From an uncultured Aquificaceae bacterium (lineage in GTDB: Bacteria; Aquificota; Aquificia; Aquificales; Aquificaceae), in assembly GCA_938002625.1 (NCBI GenBank), contig CALLAD010000105.1, positions 1 through 7,655 of the forward strand: a stretch of DNA of 7,655 bases, in the 5' to 3' direction. The position numbers and the translations under genes are program-made. The notes beneath the pieces were generated by a model that worked only from the letters and a program-made list of their open reading frames with translations, made no database searches and was not told the origin of the DNA. Each line of letters begins with the position of its first letter. Position 1 is the first letter of the stretch. Shown here one piece after another: positions 1 through 6,318 of the stretch.

Positions 1-472
1 CGCCATGGGCTTCCATCATTAGCCTTACTTTTTGGAGTGTAAATGAAAGATTGGCAAACATTAGTGTTGGGTTCGTGTATTCATGGTTTACCACAAGAAG
101 GACTCTCCCATCGGGAGTTTTTAAAAAGCCCACAAAGTCGCAGTTGTATCCAAAGCACCTCTTCTGGCGCTCCACATCATAATCTGTGGGACCATTTTGG
201 TATATCCTGTCCCAATCTAAGTTGGGACCATTATCAAGGGCATCCCCCCACCTTATAACCACCTTGTAATTGAATTCATCGGGTACAACAACCCTGTCTT
301 CAGTATTGGGATATATGGTTTTGAAGCTTAAAATTTTTGACATTGAGGAAATACCACCACCATAACCAATAACGGGAGAAAGAATTAAACCCGCACCACC
401 AAAAAGGGCGGCTCTTAAAACATCTCTTCTGTTCAATGCCCTTCTTAGTATGTCTCCAAAATACTCACCCAT
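1..472 (-). CDS. phoX: PhoX-family (DUF839) alkaline phosphatase, Tat-exported; N-terminal part, cut by window edge
   Basis: The first 157 residues are visible and the reading frame runs off the left edge of the window. PhoX enzymes are monomeric iron- and calcium-dependent phosphatases that release phosphate from organic esters outside the cytoplasm. Residues 14-20 (NRRDVLR, twin arginines R15-R16) followed by a hydrophobic Gly/Ala/Leu stretch to about residue 36 look like a Tat signal peptide, although no clean AxA cleavage site follows. Family-like segments are VVIRWGDAL at 71-79, FGYNCDFVGF at 107-116 and VVNHEYTN at 127-134. The ATG at 472 is the first usable start, since an in-frame TAG lies about 40 bases upstream and no other ATG intervenes. 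A weak AGG lies about 7 bases before it. The gene follows thiO on the same strand after 72 bases, and a Pho-box-like repeat array lies just upstream, which independently supports a phosphate-scavenging role. The DUF839 assignment is firm; which phosphoesters it cleaves is unknown. Confidence 0.88.
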   Translation of the reverse strand, partial: MGEYFGDILRRALNRRDVLRAALFGGAGLILSPVIGYGGGISSMSKILSFKTIYPNTEDRVVVPDEFNYKVVIRWGDALDNGPNLDWDRIYQNGPTDYDVERQKRCFGYNCDFVGFLKTPDGRVLLVVNHEYTNPTLMFANLSFTLQKVRLMMEAHG

Positions 473-499
473 GGCTAAACCTATTTTATGGATATTTGG

Positions 500-505
500 T
501 ATATA
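500..505 (-). promoter_or_regulatory. Candidate -10 element for phoX (TATATA)
   Basis: On the minus strand TATATA lies 16 bases after the last Pho-box repeat (527-522). The repeat would therefore occupy the -35 position, the usual arrangement at PhoB-activated promoters that lack a good -35. It would give a leader of about 20 bases carrying the weak AGG before the start codon. A rival -10, TAAAAT at 488-483, lies only 10 bases before the ATG and would give a nearly leaderless mRNA. The sequence alone cannot decide between them. Confidence 0.4.
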
Positions 506-521
506 TTTCTATCATCCCTCT

Positions 522-560
522 GTTAAGAATTCTTTAAAGTTTTATTAAGATTTGGTTAAG
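522..560 (-). promoter_or_regulatory. Candidate Pho box: four direct repeats at exact 11-bp period upstream of phoX
   Basis: Read on the minus strand, hexamers CTTAAC (560-555), CTTAAT (549-544), TTTAAA (538-533) and CTTAAC (527-522) are each separated by 5 bases, so the period is exactly 11 bp, one helical turn. PhoB/PhoP-type response regulators bind tandem direct repeats of this period, and the hexamer matches the PyTTAAPy core known from cyanobacterial and Bacillus Pho boxes. The first repeat extends to CTTAACCA, fitting the full cyanobacterial 8-mer. The array overlaps the last codons and stop of thiO and ends 49 bases before the phoX start. The regulator itself is not in the window. Confidence 0.72.
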
Positions 561-1588
561 AATCTCTTTGGAGAAAACATTTCTATAAAGGGCGATCTAT
601 TGCCTTTTATATACTCCAGGGCAATCCTTGCCGTTATAGGGGCATGTAGAATACCATTTCTATAATGACCAGAGGCCAGCATATAGTTCTCTCCTACTTC
701 AAAAATTGGCATTTCATCAGGAGTTGCTGGCCTATAGCCATAAAGCATGCTTATTACCTTGGCCTTAGCCAAGGATGGTACAACCCTTATGGCTCCCCCC
801 GATAGATTTTTAATACCCTCTAAGGTGTTTCCCGATAAAAAGCCTACGTTTTCGGAAGTTGCCCCTATATAGATATAATTTTCCCTCGGAATAAGGTAGG
901 ATATGGAAGAATAGTGAACCTTTGGAAGGTTCTCGCCCTTTAACTTCAAGGCTTGGCCCTTTATGGGATATATGGGCACATCAAAGAGTTCCCCAGTCCA
1001 AGATCCAAGGGCAAAAAGGTAAAAATCCGCCCTATAAGTATCCTTTAAACCCTTTAAGGCATTTATTTTTTCTCCTTGTCTTTCAATTGCCGTAATATCA
1101 TCAATCACAACATCCACGGAGAGCCTCTTTATGGCAAAGAAAAGGGCATCCATGAGCATCTCGGTATCCACCCAAGCTTCTTCCTCGTAATTGATAAGGC
1201 TTATAACCTCCTTAGAAAGCCACTCCTTTCCTTCTTCCATGGTTACCTTATATCCCAATCTTCTGTATCCTTCCGCCACTTCAAGAAGACTTTCTTCTCC
1301 CTTTAACACAACTCTATAAATGCCATCTTCCCATAAGTTTACCCTTTGTCTTGAAACTTCCATTAATAACCTTACGAATTCTGGATAGTCCTTTAAGCTT
1401 TTATAGGAAAATTCAAAAAAGCTTCCTTGCAATCCTTCAGAAAAGGGAGCAAGCATGCCCCCAGCTATCCAAGAGGCAGCTTCTTCTGGATTCCTTGTTA
1501 TAACTTGTACCTTATAGCCTTCAAGGGAACAAAGAAAAGCACAGCTTAAGCCAATTATACCGCTACCCACTACAATGATTTTTCTCAT
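545..1588 (-). CDS. thiO: ThiO-type glycine oxidase (FAD-dependent amine oxidase, DAO family)
   Basis: This 347-residue protein is close to the usual length of glycine oxidases (about 360-370). It begins with a Rossmann FAD-binding strand, VVGSGIIGLS (residues 6-15, the G8/G10/G13 GxGxxG pattern). Later family segments are PIKGQAL (208-214), GYRPATPDEMP (284-294) and SGHYRNGILHAP (306-317). Arginines R286 and R310 fall in the two motifs that contact the substrate carboxylate in characterised glycine oxidases. The family oxidises glycine to an imine with oxygen; the imine feeds ThiG in thiazole synthesis for thiamine. No signal peptide is present, so it should be cytoplasmic. No other thiamine gene is in the window, so a related D-amino-acid oxidase or dehydrogenase activity cannot be excluded. 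The ATG at 1588 is right because the Rossmann motif starts immediately. There is no Shine-Dalgarno, and only 20 bases separate it from the divergent gene at 1609. Confidence 0.85.
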   Translation of the reverse strand: MRKIIVVGSGIIGLSCAFLCSLEGYKVQVITRNPEEAASWIAGGMLAPFSEGLQGSFFEFSYKSLKDYPEFVRLLMEVSRQRVNLWEDGIYRVVLKGEESLLEVAEGYRRLGYKVTMEEGKEWLSKEVISLINYEEEAWVDTEMLMDALFFAIKRLSVDVVIDDITAIERQGEKINALKGLKDTYRADFYLFALGSWTGELFDVPIYPIKGQALKLKGENLPKVHYSSISYLIPRENYIYIGATSENVGFLSGNTLEGIKNLSGGAIRVVPSLAKAKVISMLYGYRPATPDEMPIFEVGENYMLASGHYRNGILHAPITARIALEYIKGNRSPFIEMFSPKRFLTKS

Positions 1589-1608
1589 AGTTTATAATTT
1601 AAAGTATT
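1589..1608. promoter_or_regulatory. 20-bp divergent start region with interlocking -10-like elements
   Basis: Only 20 A/T-rich bases separate the ATG codons of thiO (minus) and the 141-aa gene (plus). On the plus strand a perfect TATAAT occupies 1593-1598, 10 bases before the ATG at 1609. On the minus strand a weaker TAAATT occupies 1601-1596, 7 bases before the ATG at 1588. Neither side has a Shine-Dalgarno. Any -35 element would have to lie inside the opposing gene, and I see no good TTGACA there. Both mRNAs would be leaderless or nearly so. Confidence 0.5.
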
Positions 1609-2034
1609 ATGGGGGAATTTAAGAGGAAACTTGATACAGATTATATTTATTTTGCGGAAGTTGAACTGCTATTTAATTACGGCGTAAGCTATCCAGATCT
1701 TATAATAAAATTAAGAGAAAAGGTACATCAAGAGGGGTTGGAGGATAGCATATACGTTAAAAAGGCGGATGCAAAGCTTTTCCAAAATGTTCATAGGTTT
1801 ATTGAACTCCTTGAAAGTTCCGATGAGCCAATGGAAGACGATGATAGCCAACCTATGGAAAAATGGTGGTGGCATTTGCATAAAGTTGCCAAGGGTAAAT
1901 ATCCAAGTCTTCTCTTAAAGGAGCATCTAAGATATATATACAGAAGGCGTAGGAAGTATTGGAAAAAGAGAGATCAAAACTATATTAAAATAAATCCGGA
2001 TAATTCCCTAAATTCTTTATTATGGACGAGTTAA
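1609..2034 (+). CDS. Conserved-looking hypothetical protein, 141 aa, overlapping pheA
   Basis: I do not recognise a family for this protein. It is soluble, with no signal peptide or membrane segment. The N-terminal half (residues about 15-70) looks helical and mixed-charge. It is followed by an acidic linker (EPMEDDDSQPME, 73-84), a tryptophan triplet W86-W88, and a strongly basic segment (YIYRRRRKYWKKR, 109-121) that could contact nucleic acid or another protein. Codon use resembles its neighbours and the frame is open throughout, so it is probably a real gene. Its last 13 bases overlap the start of pheA in another frame, which suggests co-transcription and translational coupling. It is preceded by a perfect TATAAT 10 bases upstream and no Shine-Dalgarno, so the ATG at 1609 is a guess. 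A regulatory or structural link to aromatic amino acid synthesis would be guilt by association only. Confidence 0.7.
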   Translation: MGEFKRKLDTDYIYFAEVELLFNYGVSYPDLIIKLREKVHQEGLEDSIYVKKADAKLFQNVHRFIELLESSDEPMEDDDSQPMEKWWWHLHKVAKGKYPSLLLKEHLRYIYRRRRKYWKKRDQNYIKINPDNSLNSLLWTS

Positions 2035-3113
2035 AGGCTTTAAGAGAAAAAATAGATCAAATAGATGAGCAAATTCTTAAGCTTTTAAACGAAAGGGCAA
2101 AGCTGGCAAAGAAAGTTGGGGAGGTAAAAAAAGAATTAGGGCATGAAATCCACGTGCCTGAAAGGGAGAGAGAAATATTAAATAGGATAATAAAACTCAA
2201 TAAGGAAACATATGGAGAGAATTTTCCCACAGAAGCTCTTCTTCATATATACAGGGAAATTATTTCCGCTTGCCTGTCTTTGGAGAAGGAACTAAAAATT
2301 GCCTACCTTGGACCAAAAGCCACCTTTACCCATCAAGCCGCCTTGGAATACTTTGGATTTTCTGCCCATTATATCCCCGTTAGTACCATAGGAGATGTTT
2401 TTAAGGAAGTGGAGCTTGGAAGGGCAGACTATGGCGTGGTGCCGGTGGAGAATACTACAGAGGGGGTAGTAAACTACACGCTGGATATGTTTTTGGAATC
2501 TGACCTGAAGATCGTAGGGGAGATAGTTATACCTATAAAGCTTAATCTTCTTTCAACTGCCAGTAGTATAAAGAATATAACAACCATATACTCCCATAAA
2601 CATGCCTTGGCACAATGTAAAGAATGGATAAGCAAAAACGTACCTTGGGCAAGTCTTGTAGAGACAGAGAGCACGGCAAAGGCATGCGAGCTTGTGATAG
2701 AAATGGAAAGGGCTGGAGCTATTGCCAGTGAGGTAGCGGCTTACACATACCACTTAAATATCCTTGCAGAAAACATACAGGATAACCCCAACAACTACAC
2801 AAGGTTCCTTATAATCGGCAAAAGGTCCATGAAGCCCACGGGCAAAGATAAGACAAGCCTAATATTTGCTGTAAAAGATGAAGCAGGAGCACTCTATAAA
2901 GCCCTTGAAAGCTTTTATAGTTACAACATAAACTTGACAAAGATAGTTTCAAGACCATCTAAGAAAAAATTATGGGATTATGTCTTTTTTGTGGACTTGG
3001 AGGGTCATATAGAAGAAGAAAGGATAAAAAAGGCTTTAAATTTGCTTCAAGAGAGATGTCAAATGGTTAAAGTTCTTGGATCCTATCCAAAAGCGCTATT
3101 ACAGGAGGGCTAA
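2022..3113 (+). CDS. pheA: Bifunctional chorismate mutase / prephenate dehydratase (P-protein)
   Basis: Converts chorismate to prephenate and then to phenylpyruvate, the committed route to phenylalanine, in the cytoplasm. Three domains are visible in 363 residues. An AroQ chorismate mutase helix bundle spans about 1-90, with LREKIDQID at 7-15, NERAKLAKKVG at 23-33 and PEREREIL at 46-53. A prephenate dehydratase domain spans about 92-268, with YLGPKATFTHQAA at 95-107, PVENTTEG at 141-148, TESTAKA at 215-221 and the catalytic TRF at 260-262. An ACT regulatory domain follows from about 277, with GALYKALESF at 289-298. The ACT motif usually written ESRP reads VSRP at 309-312, so phenylalanine feedback may differ. 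The ATG at 2022 gives a canonical AroQ N-terminus. It lies inside the preceding 141-aa gene, overlaps it by 13 bases and lacks a Shine-Dalgarno, consistent with translation coupled to that gene. Its 3' end overlaps the convergent DUF58 gene by 15 bases. Confidence 0.97.
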   Translation: MDELKALREKIDQIDEQILKLLNERAKLAKKVGEVKKELGHEIHVPEREREILNRIIKLNKETYGENFPTEALLHIYREIISACLSLEKELKIAYLGPKATFTHQAALEYFGFSAHYIPVSTIGDVFKEVELGRADYGVVPVENTTEGVVNYTLDMFLESDLKIVGEIVIPIKLNLLSTASSIKNITTIYSHKHALAQCKEWISKNVPWASLVETESTAKACELVIEMERAGAIASEVAAYTYHLNILAENIQDNPNNYTRFLIIGKRSMKPTGKDKTSLIFAVKDEAGALYKALESFYSYNINLTKIVSRPSKKKLWDYVFFVDLEGHIEEERIKKALNLLQERCQMVKVLGSYPKALLQEG

Positions 3114-3965
3114 CTCTGTAAGTATTCTCCTTTTGTGCTTTTGTCCAGTGGATGGCTCTATGGTATTCTGAGGAAGCTTTAAACCAACGGGCCTGCCTTG
3201 CTCTGTAAGTTTTAAAACTAAGTAGGTAAGCTTTGAGATGCGCTCCTCTATGTTTCCATCCACGCTATCTAAGGATAGAATAACAGGTGGGGCAGCCTCT
3301 TCTATCATGTTTTTTACGTACAAATTTTCCGTCTTAGCAAAAGCCTTCCAGTGGATAAGCTTTATAGGCTCTCCAGAGTACTCCTTTATTCCATATAGAT
3401 CATCATAGCCCATTTTTTTGTTTGTATAAGCTCCCATTTCCCTTTCTTTTCCCAAGTGGTTTAATCTAATTCCTGGAGTGGGTATTGGCTTAGGGAAAAC
3501 TATCAGTTCAATGGGCACTTCTACCTTATAAAATCTATCAAAAAGCCCTACGGGAAAAGAGGAAGAAACTTCCAATTCAATTTTTTTGTAATAACCTCTT
3601 TTTTCAAAAGTTAAGGAAAGCTCATCCTCTGCCCTATTTCCTAAGAAGGGGAAAACCACCTGATTTTTATCCTTTCTTATCTCAATTAGAAAAGAGGGTA
3701 ATTTTTTTCGGTTTCTTAGTATTACCCTAAAGCTAAAAGGTGTGCCAGCGTAGATTTCTTCAGGGGGCAAAAGAGTTATCTCAAGACCCTTAAGGTTATA
3801 TAGGGAAAGGATGCCCGATAAGAGCATAAAGGAAAGCATATAGGATACTACCATGTATAAAAGATTGTTGGCCGTATTAACGGCGGCAACACCCAAAAAT
3901 ATGGTTATGCCTATGAATATTAAACCAGCTTTATTAACCTTGACTTTGTACTTTGCTTTCACCAA
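3099..3965 (-). CDS. DUF58 membrane protein
   Basis: A 288-residue protein with two N-terminal hydrophobic helices (about 12-30 and 34-54), a beta-rich middle and the DUF58 signature at 188-213, notably [18 protein letters not shown] (195-212) followed by [10 protein letters not shown] vWA-like strand LSLDS is at 230-234, without a complete DxSxS metal site. DUF58 proteins are usually encoded beside a MoxR-type AAA ATPase and transglutaminase-like genes; neither is here. Their biochemical role is poorly defined. Translation starts at TTG (3965) or GTG (3962), with only a weak AGAG upstream; there is no ATG before residue 38. The start lies inside the slipin gene (32-base overlap), so the two are almost certainly co-translated. 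The stop overlaps the convergent pheA by 15 bases, leaving no intergenic room for a terminator. The family call is firm; the exact start is not. Confidence 0.88.
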   Translation of the reverse strand: MVKAKYKVKVNKAGLIFIGITIFLGVAAVNTANNLLYMVVSYMLSFMLLSGILSLYNLKGLEITLLPPEEIYAGTPFSFRVILRNRKKLPSFLIEIRKDKNQVVFPFLGNRAEDELSLTFEKRGYYKKIELEVSSSFPVGLFDRFYKVEVPIELIVFPKPIPTPGIRLNHLGKEREMGAYTNKKMGYDDLYGIKEYSGEPIKLIHWKAFAKTENLYVKNMIEEAAPPVILSLDSVDGNIEERISKLTYLVLKLTEQGRPVGLKLPQNTIEPSTGQKHKRRILTELALL

Positions 3966-4800
3966 AGAAAACTCTAAAAAGTTCTGTAGGTATGGGTATA
4001 AGTACCGTATTGCCGGGTTTTGTAGCTGTGTTTTGTATAGTCTCCAAGTATCTAAGCTGTATGGCTATGGGTTGTGTAGCCAAGATTTGGGCCGCTTCCG
4101 CCAATTTTTGAGCTGCTTGATATTCTGCCTCTGCCGCTATTATCTTTGCCCTCCTTTCCCTTTCTGCCTCCGCCTGTCTTGCCATAGCCTTACGTAGCTC
4201 TTCTGGTAGATCAATTCTCTTTAGCTCCACAGCCACCACCTTGATACCCCATGGGTCTGTTTGTCTGTCTATTATCTCTTGAAGTTGTAAGTTAAGCTTT
4301 TCCCTTTCGGAAAGCAACTCATCAAGCTCTGCAGCACCGCATACACTCCTTAGAGTAGTTTGGGCGATTTGCGATGTTGCATAAAGGTAGTTTTCCACGG
4401 CTACTATAGCTTTTACTGGATCAACAACTCTAAAATAAACCACGGCATCCACGCTTACGGATACGTTATCCTTAGTTATTATGTCCTGTGTAGGTACATC
4501 AAGGGTAACGGTTCTTAGGTCTACCTTTACCATTTGATCTATGATGGGAATCAGGATAAAAAGACCAGGACCCTTTGCTCCTATAACTCTACCAAGCCTG
4601 AATATAACAGCTCTCTGGTATTCTGGTACTATTTTAATTGAAGCTACAAGAAATACTATGGCTATGATGACTATAAAAACCAAAGGTGAAAAAACCATGG
4701 CCATCCCTCCTATTACTTTAAGTATATCTGGTCCAGCTATAGTGACAAGGACTATAACAAAAAACAGCAAAAAGGGCAATAAATCCAAAATTGGTTTCAT
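3934..4800 (-). CDS. Slipin (stomatin/prohibitin-like SPFH-domain membrane protein)
   Basis: A 288-residue SPFH protein that should oligomerise at the inner membrane and organise membrane microdomains. Two hydrophobic helices (about 5-22 and 35-54) precede the SPFH domain, which begins at [17 protein letters not shown] (55-71). Family-typical segments follow: [12 protein letters not shown] (77-88), [20 protein letters not shown] (93-112), VDAVVYFRV (117-125) and [22 protein letters not shown] (185-206). An Ala/Glu/Arg-rich coiled coil spans about 204-240. Prokaryotic slipins commonly have one N-terminal helix and a neighbouring nfeD protease-partner gene; here there are two helices and the partner is DUF58. 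The ATG at 4800 is supported by a consensus extended -10 ending 7 bases upstream, with no Shine-Dalgarno. The stop overlaps the DUF58 start by 32 bases. The gene lies 48 bases after malQ on the same strand but appears to have its own promoter. Confidence 0.93.
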   Translation of the reverse strand: MKPILDLLPFLLFFVIVLVTIAGPDILKVIGGMAMVFSPLVFIVIIAIVFLVASIKIVPEYQRAVIFRLGRVIGAKGPGLFILIPIIDQMVKVDLRTVTLDVPTQDIITKDNVSVSVDAVVYFRVVDPVKAIVAVENYLYATSQIAQTTLRSVCGAAELDELLSEREKLNLQLQEIIDRQTDPWGIKVVAVELKRIDLPEELRKAMARQAEAERERRAKIIAAEAEYQAAQKLAEAAQILATQPIAIQLRYLETIQNTATKPGNTVLIPIPTELFRVFFGESKVQSQG

Positions 4801-4807
4801 GGCTTAG

Positions 4808-4816
4808 ATTATAGCA
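4808..4816 (-). promoter_or_regulatory. Extended -10 promoter of slipin-DUF58 operon, leaderless geometry
   Basis: On the minus strand the sequence reads TGC-TATAAT, a perfect extended -10 (TGnTATAAT), followed by exactly 7 bases and the slipin ATG at 4800. Transcription from this element should begin at or within a base or two of the start codon, giving a leaderless mRNA. No clear -35 is visible, which extended -10 promoters can tolerate. The same geometry appears before argF. Confidence 0.62.
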
Positions 4817-4830
4817 CATATTTTTGTATT

Positions 4831-4860
4831 AGGAATGGGTAAAAAAACCTAACCATTCCT
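4831..4860. repeat. Perfect 8-bp inverted repeat spanning the malQ stop codon
   Basis: AGGAATGG at 4831-4838 pairs perfectly with CCATTCCT at 4853-4860 around a 14-base loop. The loop contains a run of seven T on the minus strand, the strand on which malQ and slipin are transcribed. The hairpin would form at the very end of malQ, and the malQ TAG lies in it. It is not a classical intrinsic terminator because the T-run is in the loop rather than after the stem. It could protect the malQ mRNA 3' end or attenuate readthrough into slipin. Confidence 0.4.
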
Positions 4861-6264
4861 TCCATATATTTCACTTAAAAACCCTATATACTCTTTGATC
4901 TCCTCGGAGGGCATTTCTTTTAGCTTCCATTCCCAGTTCCCTTTAGCTTTCCCTGGCGTGTTTATTCTTGCCTCTTCTCCAAGGCCAAGAATATCTTGAA
5001 GAGGTACTATACAGTACTTGGCTACTGACATGTAGGCAAGCCTAAGAAGGGCATCGTTTATTCTTTGGGGTGCATATCCAAGATAATCAAGCACCCTTGC
5101 CCTTTGCCAAGGATCAAGCTCTTTTAGGAACCAATCCCTTATTGGCATGTTATCATGAGTTGTGGTATAAACCACGGAGTTATAACTATGATTGTGTGGT
5201 AAATGGGAAGAGTTTTTCTCAAAAAAGGCAAAAGCTAAAACCTTCATGCCGGGCAAGCCAAACTTATCTCTTAGCTCTATGACTTCTTGGTCTATGGTCC
5301 CAAGATCTTCTGCTATAAAGGGCATTTGATGGAATTCTTCCTTTATCCTTTCAAAGAGGTCATGTCCTGGAGCTTTTTCCCACCAACCCCTTTCTGCGGT
5401 TTTTTCTCCATAAGGCACCTGATAAAAGGCAGAAAAACCCCTAAAATGGTCAAGCCTAACAAGGTCAAAAAGTTTTAAAGAATGCTTAATCCGCTTTATC
5501 CACCAGTCAAAGTCCCTCTCTTTTAACTTTTGCCAATTGTATACGGGATTTCCCCAAAGCTGACCAGTGGGAGAGAAGTAGTCGGGTGGCACACCAGCCA
5601 TAAGGTCCAGTTTAAAAATTTCCCTGTTTGCCCAAACATCCACACTATCCCTTGCGGGATAAATGGGAAGGTCGCCTATTATCTTTATTCCCTTTGAGTT
5701 TGCGTAATCCCTCAAAGCTTTCCACTGTTTAAAAAAAACATACTGAGTAAACTTTTCCTTTAAGATTTCCCTCTCCTCTACTTTTATTTCTTCATCCCAA
5801 AGCCACCACGGCTTTTTATGTTTTTTATGTAGAAAAGAAAAAAGGGCATAATCCTCTAACCAATAGGCATTTTCCTGACAAAAGAGATGAAAGTCTTCAT
5901 CCTCCTTGAAATTTTCAAAGGCTACCCTTAGCATATGCTCCTTATTTCTATATACTTTTCCGTAGGCTATTCTATTTGTGCCCTCTACCTTTAAATTTTC
6001 CAAAAGTTCTTTGTTTATTAATCCTTCTTCGTACAACAATTCTGGGCTTATTAATATGGGGTTCCCAGCAAAAAGGGAAATGGAGAAATAGGGGGAGTTT
6101 CCATGGTGTTCTTCTGTGGGATTTAAGGGTAATATTTGCCAAAGGCTATGACCAGATGCTACCAAAAAATCTATAAACTGGTAAGCTTTATGGCCCAAAT
6201 CACCTATACCAAAATCCGAAGGTAATGAGCTTATAGGTAAAAGTACTCCAGCCTTGCGCTCCAT
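4849..6264 (-). CDS. malQ: 4-alpha-glucanotransferase (amylomaltase, GH77)
   Basis: Transfers alpha-1,4-glucan segments between maltodextrins or glycogen-derived chains and releases glucose; cytoplasmic. At 471 residues it is slightly shorter than the roughly 500 of thermophilic amylomaltases. It opens with the family hallmark GVLLPISSLPSDFGIGDLG (6-24). WQILPLNPT (42-50) and SPYFSISLFAGNP (57-69) follow. Catalytic signatures are all present: the nucleophile D272 in VRLDHFRGF, the acid/base E319 in FIAEDLG, and the transition-state aspartate D371 in THDN (usually followed by D-T; here by M-P). PVYNW at 240-244 and GNPV just before it also match the family. The ATG at 6264 places the conserved start motif at the N-terminus. 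No Shine-Dalgarno is present; TAAAAT lies 9 bases upstream. It diverges from argF and precedes slipin. No other glycogen gene is in the window, so its substrate supply is inferred from the family. Confidence 0.96.
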   Translation of the reverse strand: MERKAGVLLPISSLPSDFGIGDLGHKAYQFIDFLVASGHSLWQILPLNPTEEHHGNSPYFSISLFAGNPILISPELLYEEGLINKELLENLKVEGTNRIAYGKVYRNKEHMLRVAFENFKEDEDFHLFCQENAYWLEDYALFSFLHKKHKKPWWLWDEEIKVEEREILKEKFTQYVFFKQWKALRDYANSKGIKIIGDLPIYPARDSVDVWANREIFKLDLMAGVPPDYFSPTGQLWGNPVYNWQKLKERDFDWWIKRIKHSLKLFDLVRLDHFRGFSAFYQVPYGEKTAERGWWEKAPGHDLFERIKEEFHQMPFIAEDLGTIDQEVIELRDKFGLPGMKVLAFAFFEKNSSHLPHNHSYNSVVYTTTHDNMPIRDWFLKELDPWQRARVLDYLGYAPQRINDALLRLAYMSVAKYCIVPLQDILGLGEEARINTPGKAKGNWEWKLKEMPSEEIKEYIGFLSEIYGRNG

Positions 6265-6270
6265 TTTGCT

Positions 6271-6295
6271 TTTATTTTAAACTCACTAAAATAAA
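6271..6295. repeat. Palindrome in the malQ-argF divergent intergenic region
   Basis: TTTATTTTA at 6271-6279 and TAAAATAAA at 6287-6295 are perfect 9-bp inverted arms around the 7-base spacer AACTCAC. A further direct copy of CTAAAATAAA (6286-6295) recurs at 6312-6321, 26 bp downstream, and includes the argF -10. The left arm contains the malQ -10. Placement over both promoters suggests an operator for a dimeric regulator, but the arms are pure A/T and do not match the ARG box bound by ArgR. Confidence 0.42.
6274..6279 (-). promoter_or_regulatory. Candidate malQ -10 element (TAAAAT)
   Basis: On the minus strand TAAAAT lies 9 bases before the malQ ATG, with no Shine-Dalgarno between, so the leader would be only a couple of bases. 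It lies within the left arm of the inverted repeat shared with argF. A possible -35 at the right spacing (GTTAGG, 6302-6297) is poor. In sequence this AT-rich such hexamers can occur by chance. Confidence 0.4.
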
Positions 6296-6309
6296 GCCTA
6301 ACTAATTTA

Positions 6310-6318
6310 TGCTAAAAT
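6310..6318 (+). promoter_or_regulatory. Extended -10 promoter of argF, leaderless geometry
   Basis: The sequence reads TGC-TAAAAT, an extended -10 with one mismatch to TATAAT, followed by exactly 7 bases and the argF ATG at 6326. This is the same spacing and nearly the same nonamer as before slipin. No Shine-Dalgarno and no convincing -35 are visible. The expected mRNA is leaderless. Confidence 0.55.

Noticed and set aside
43..258. Plus-strand open frame of 71 codons
   Set aside because: It is antisense to the phoX reading frame, which carries clear DUF839 motifs and a Tat signal; the 71-aa product has low-complexity, non-protein-like composition.
1076..1306. Plus-strand open frame inside thiO
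   Set aside because: Antisense shadow of a well-supported FAD oxidase, with no motif of its own.
2474..2753. Two overlapping minus-strand frames inside pheA
   Set aside because: Antisense to the prephenate dehydratase domain; no start signals or recognisable domains.
3853..4197. Plus-strand 114-codon frame across the slipin/DUF58 overlap
   Set aside because: Antisense to two real genes; its Cys/Leu/Tyr-rich translation is typical of a shadow frame.
4839..4852. Intrinsic terminator after malQ based on the T-run
   Set aside because: The seven T lie in the loop of the hairpin rather than immediately after a GC-rich stem, so it does not meet the intrinsic terminator pattern.
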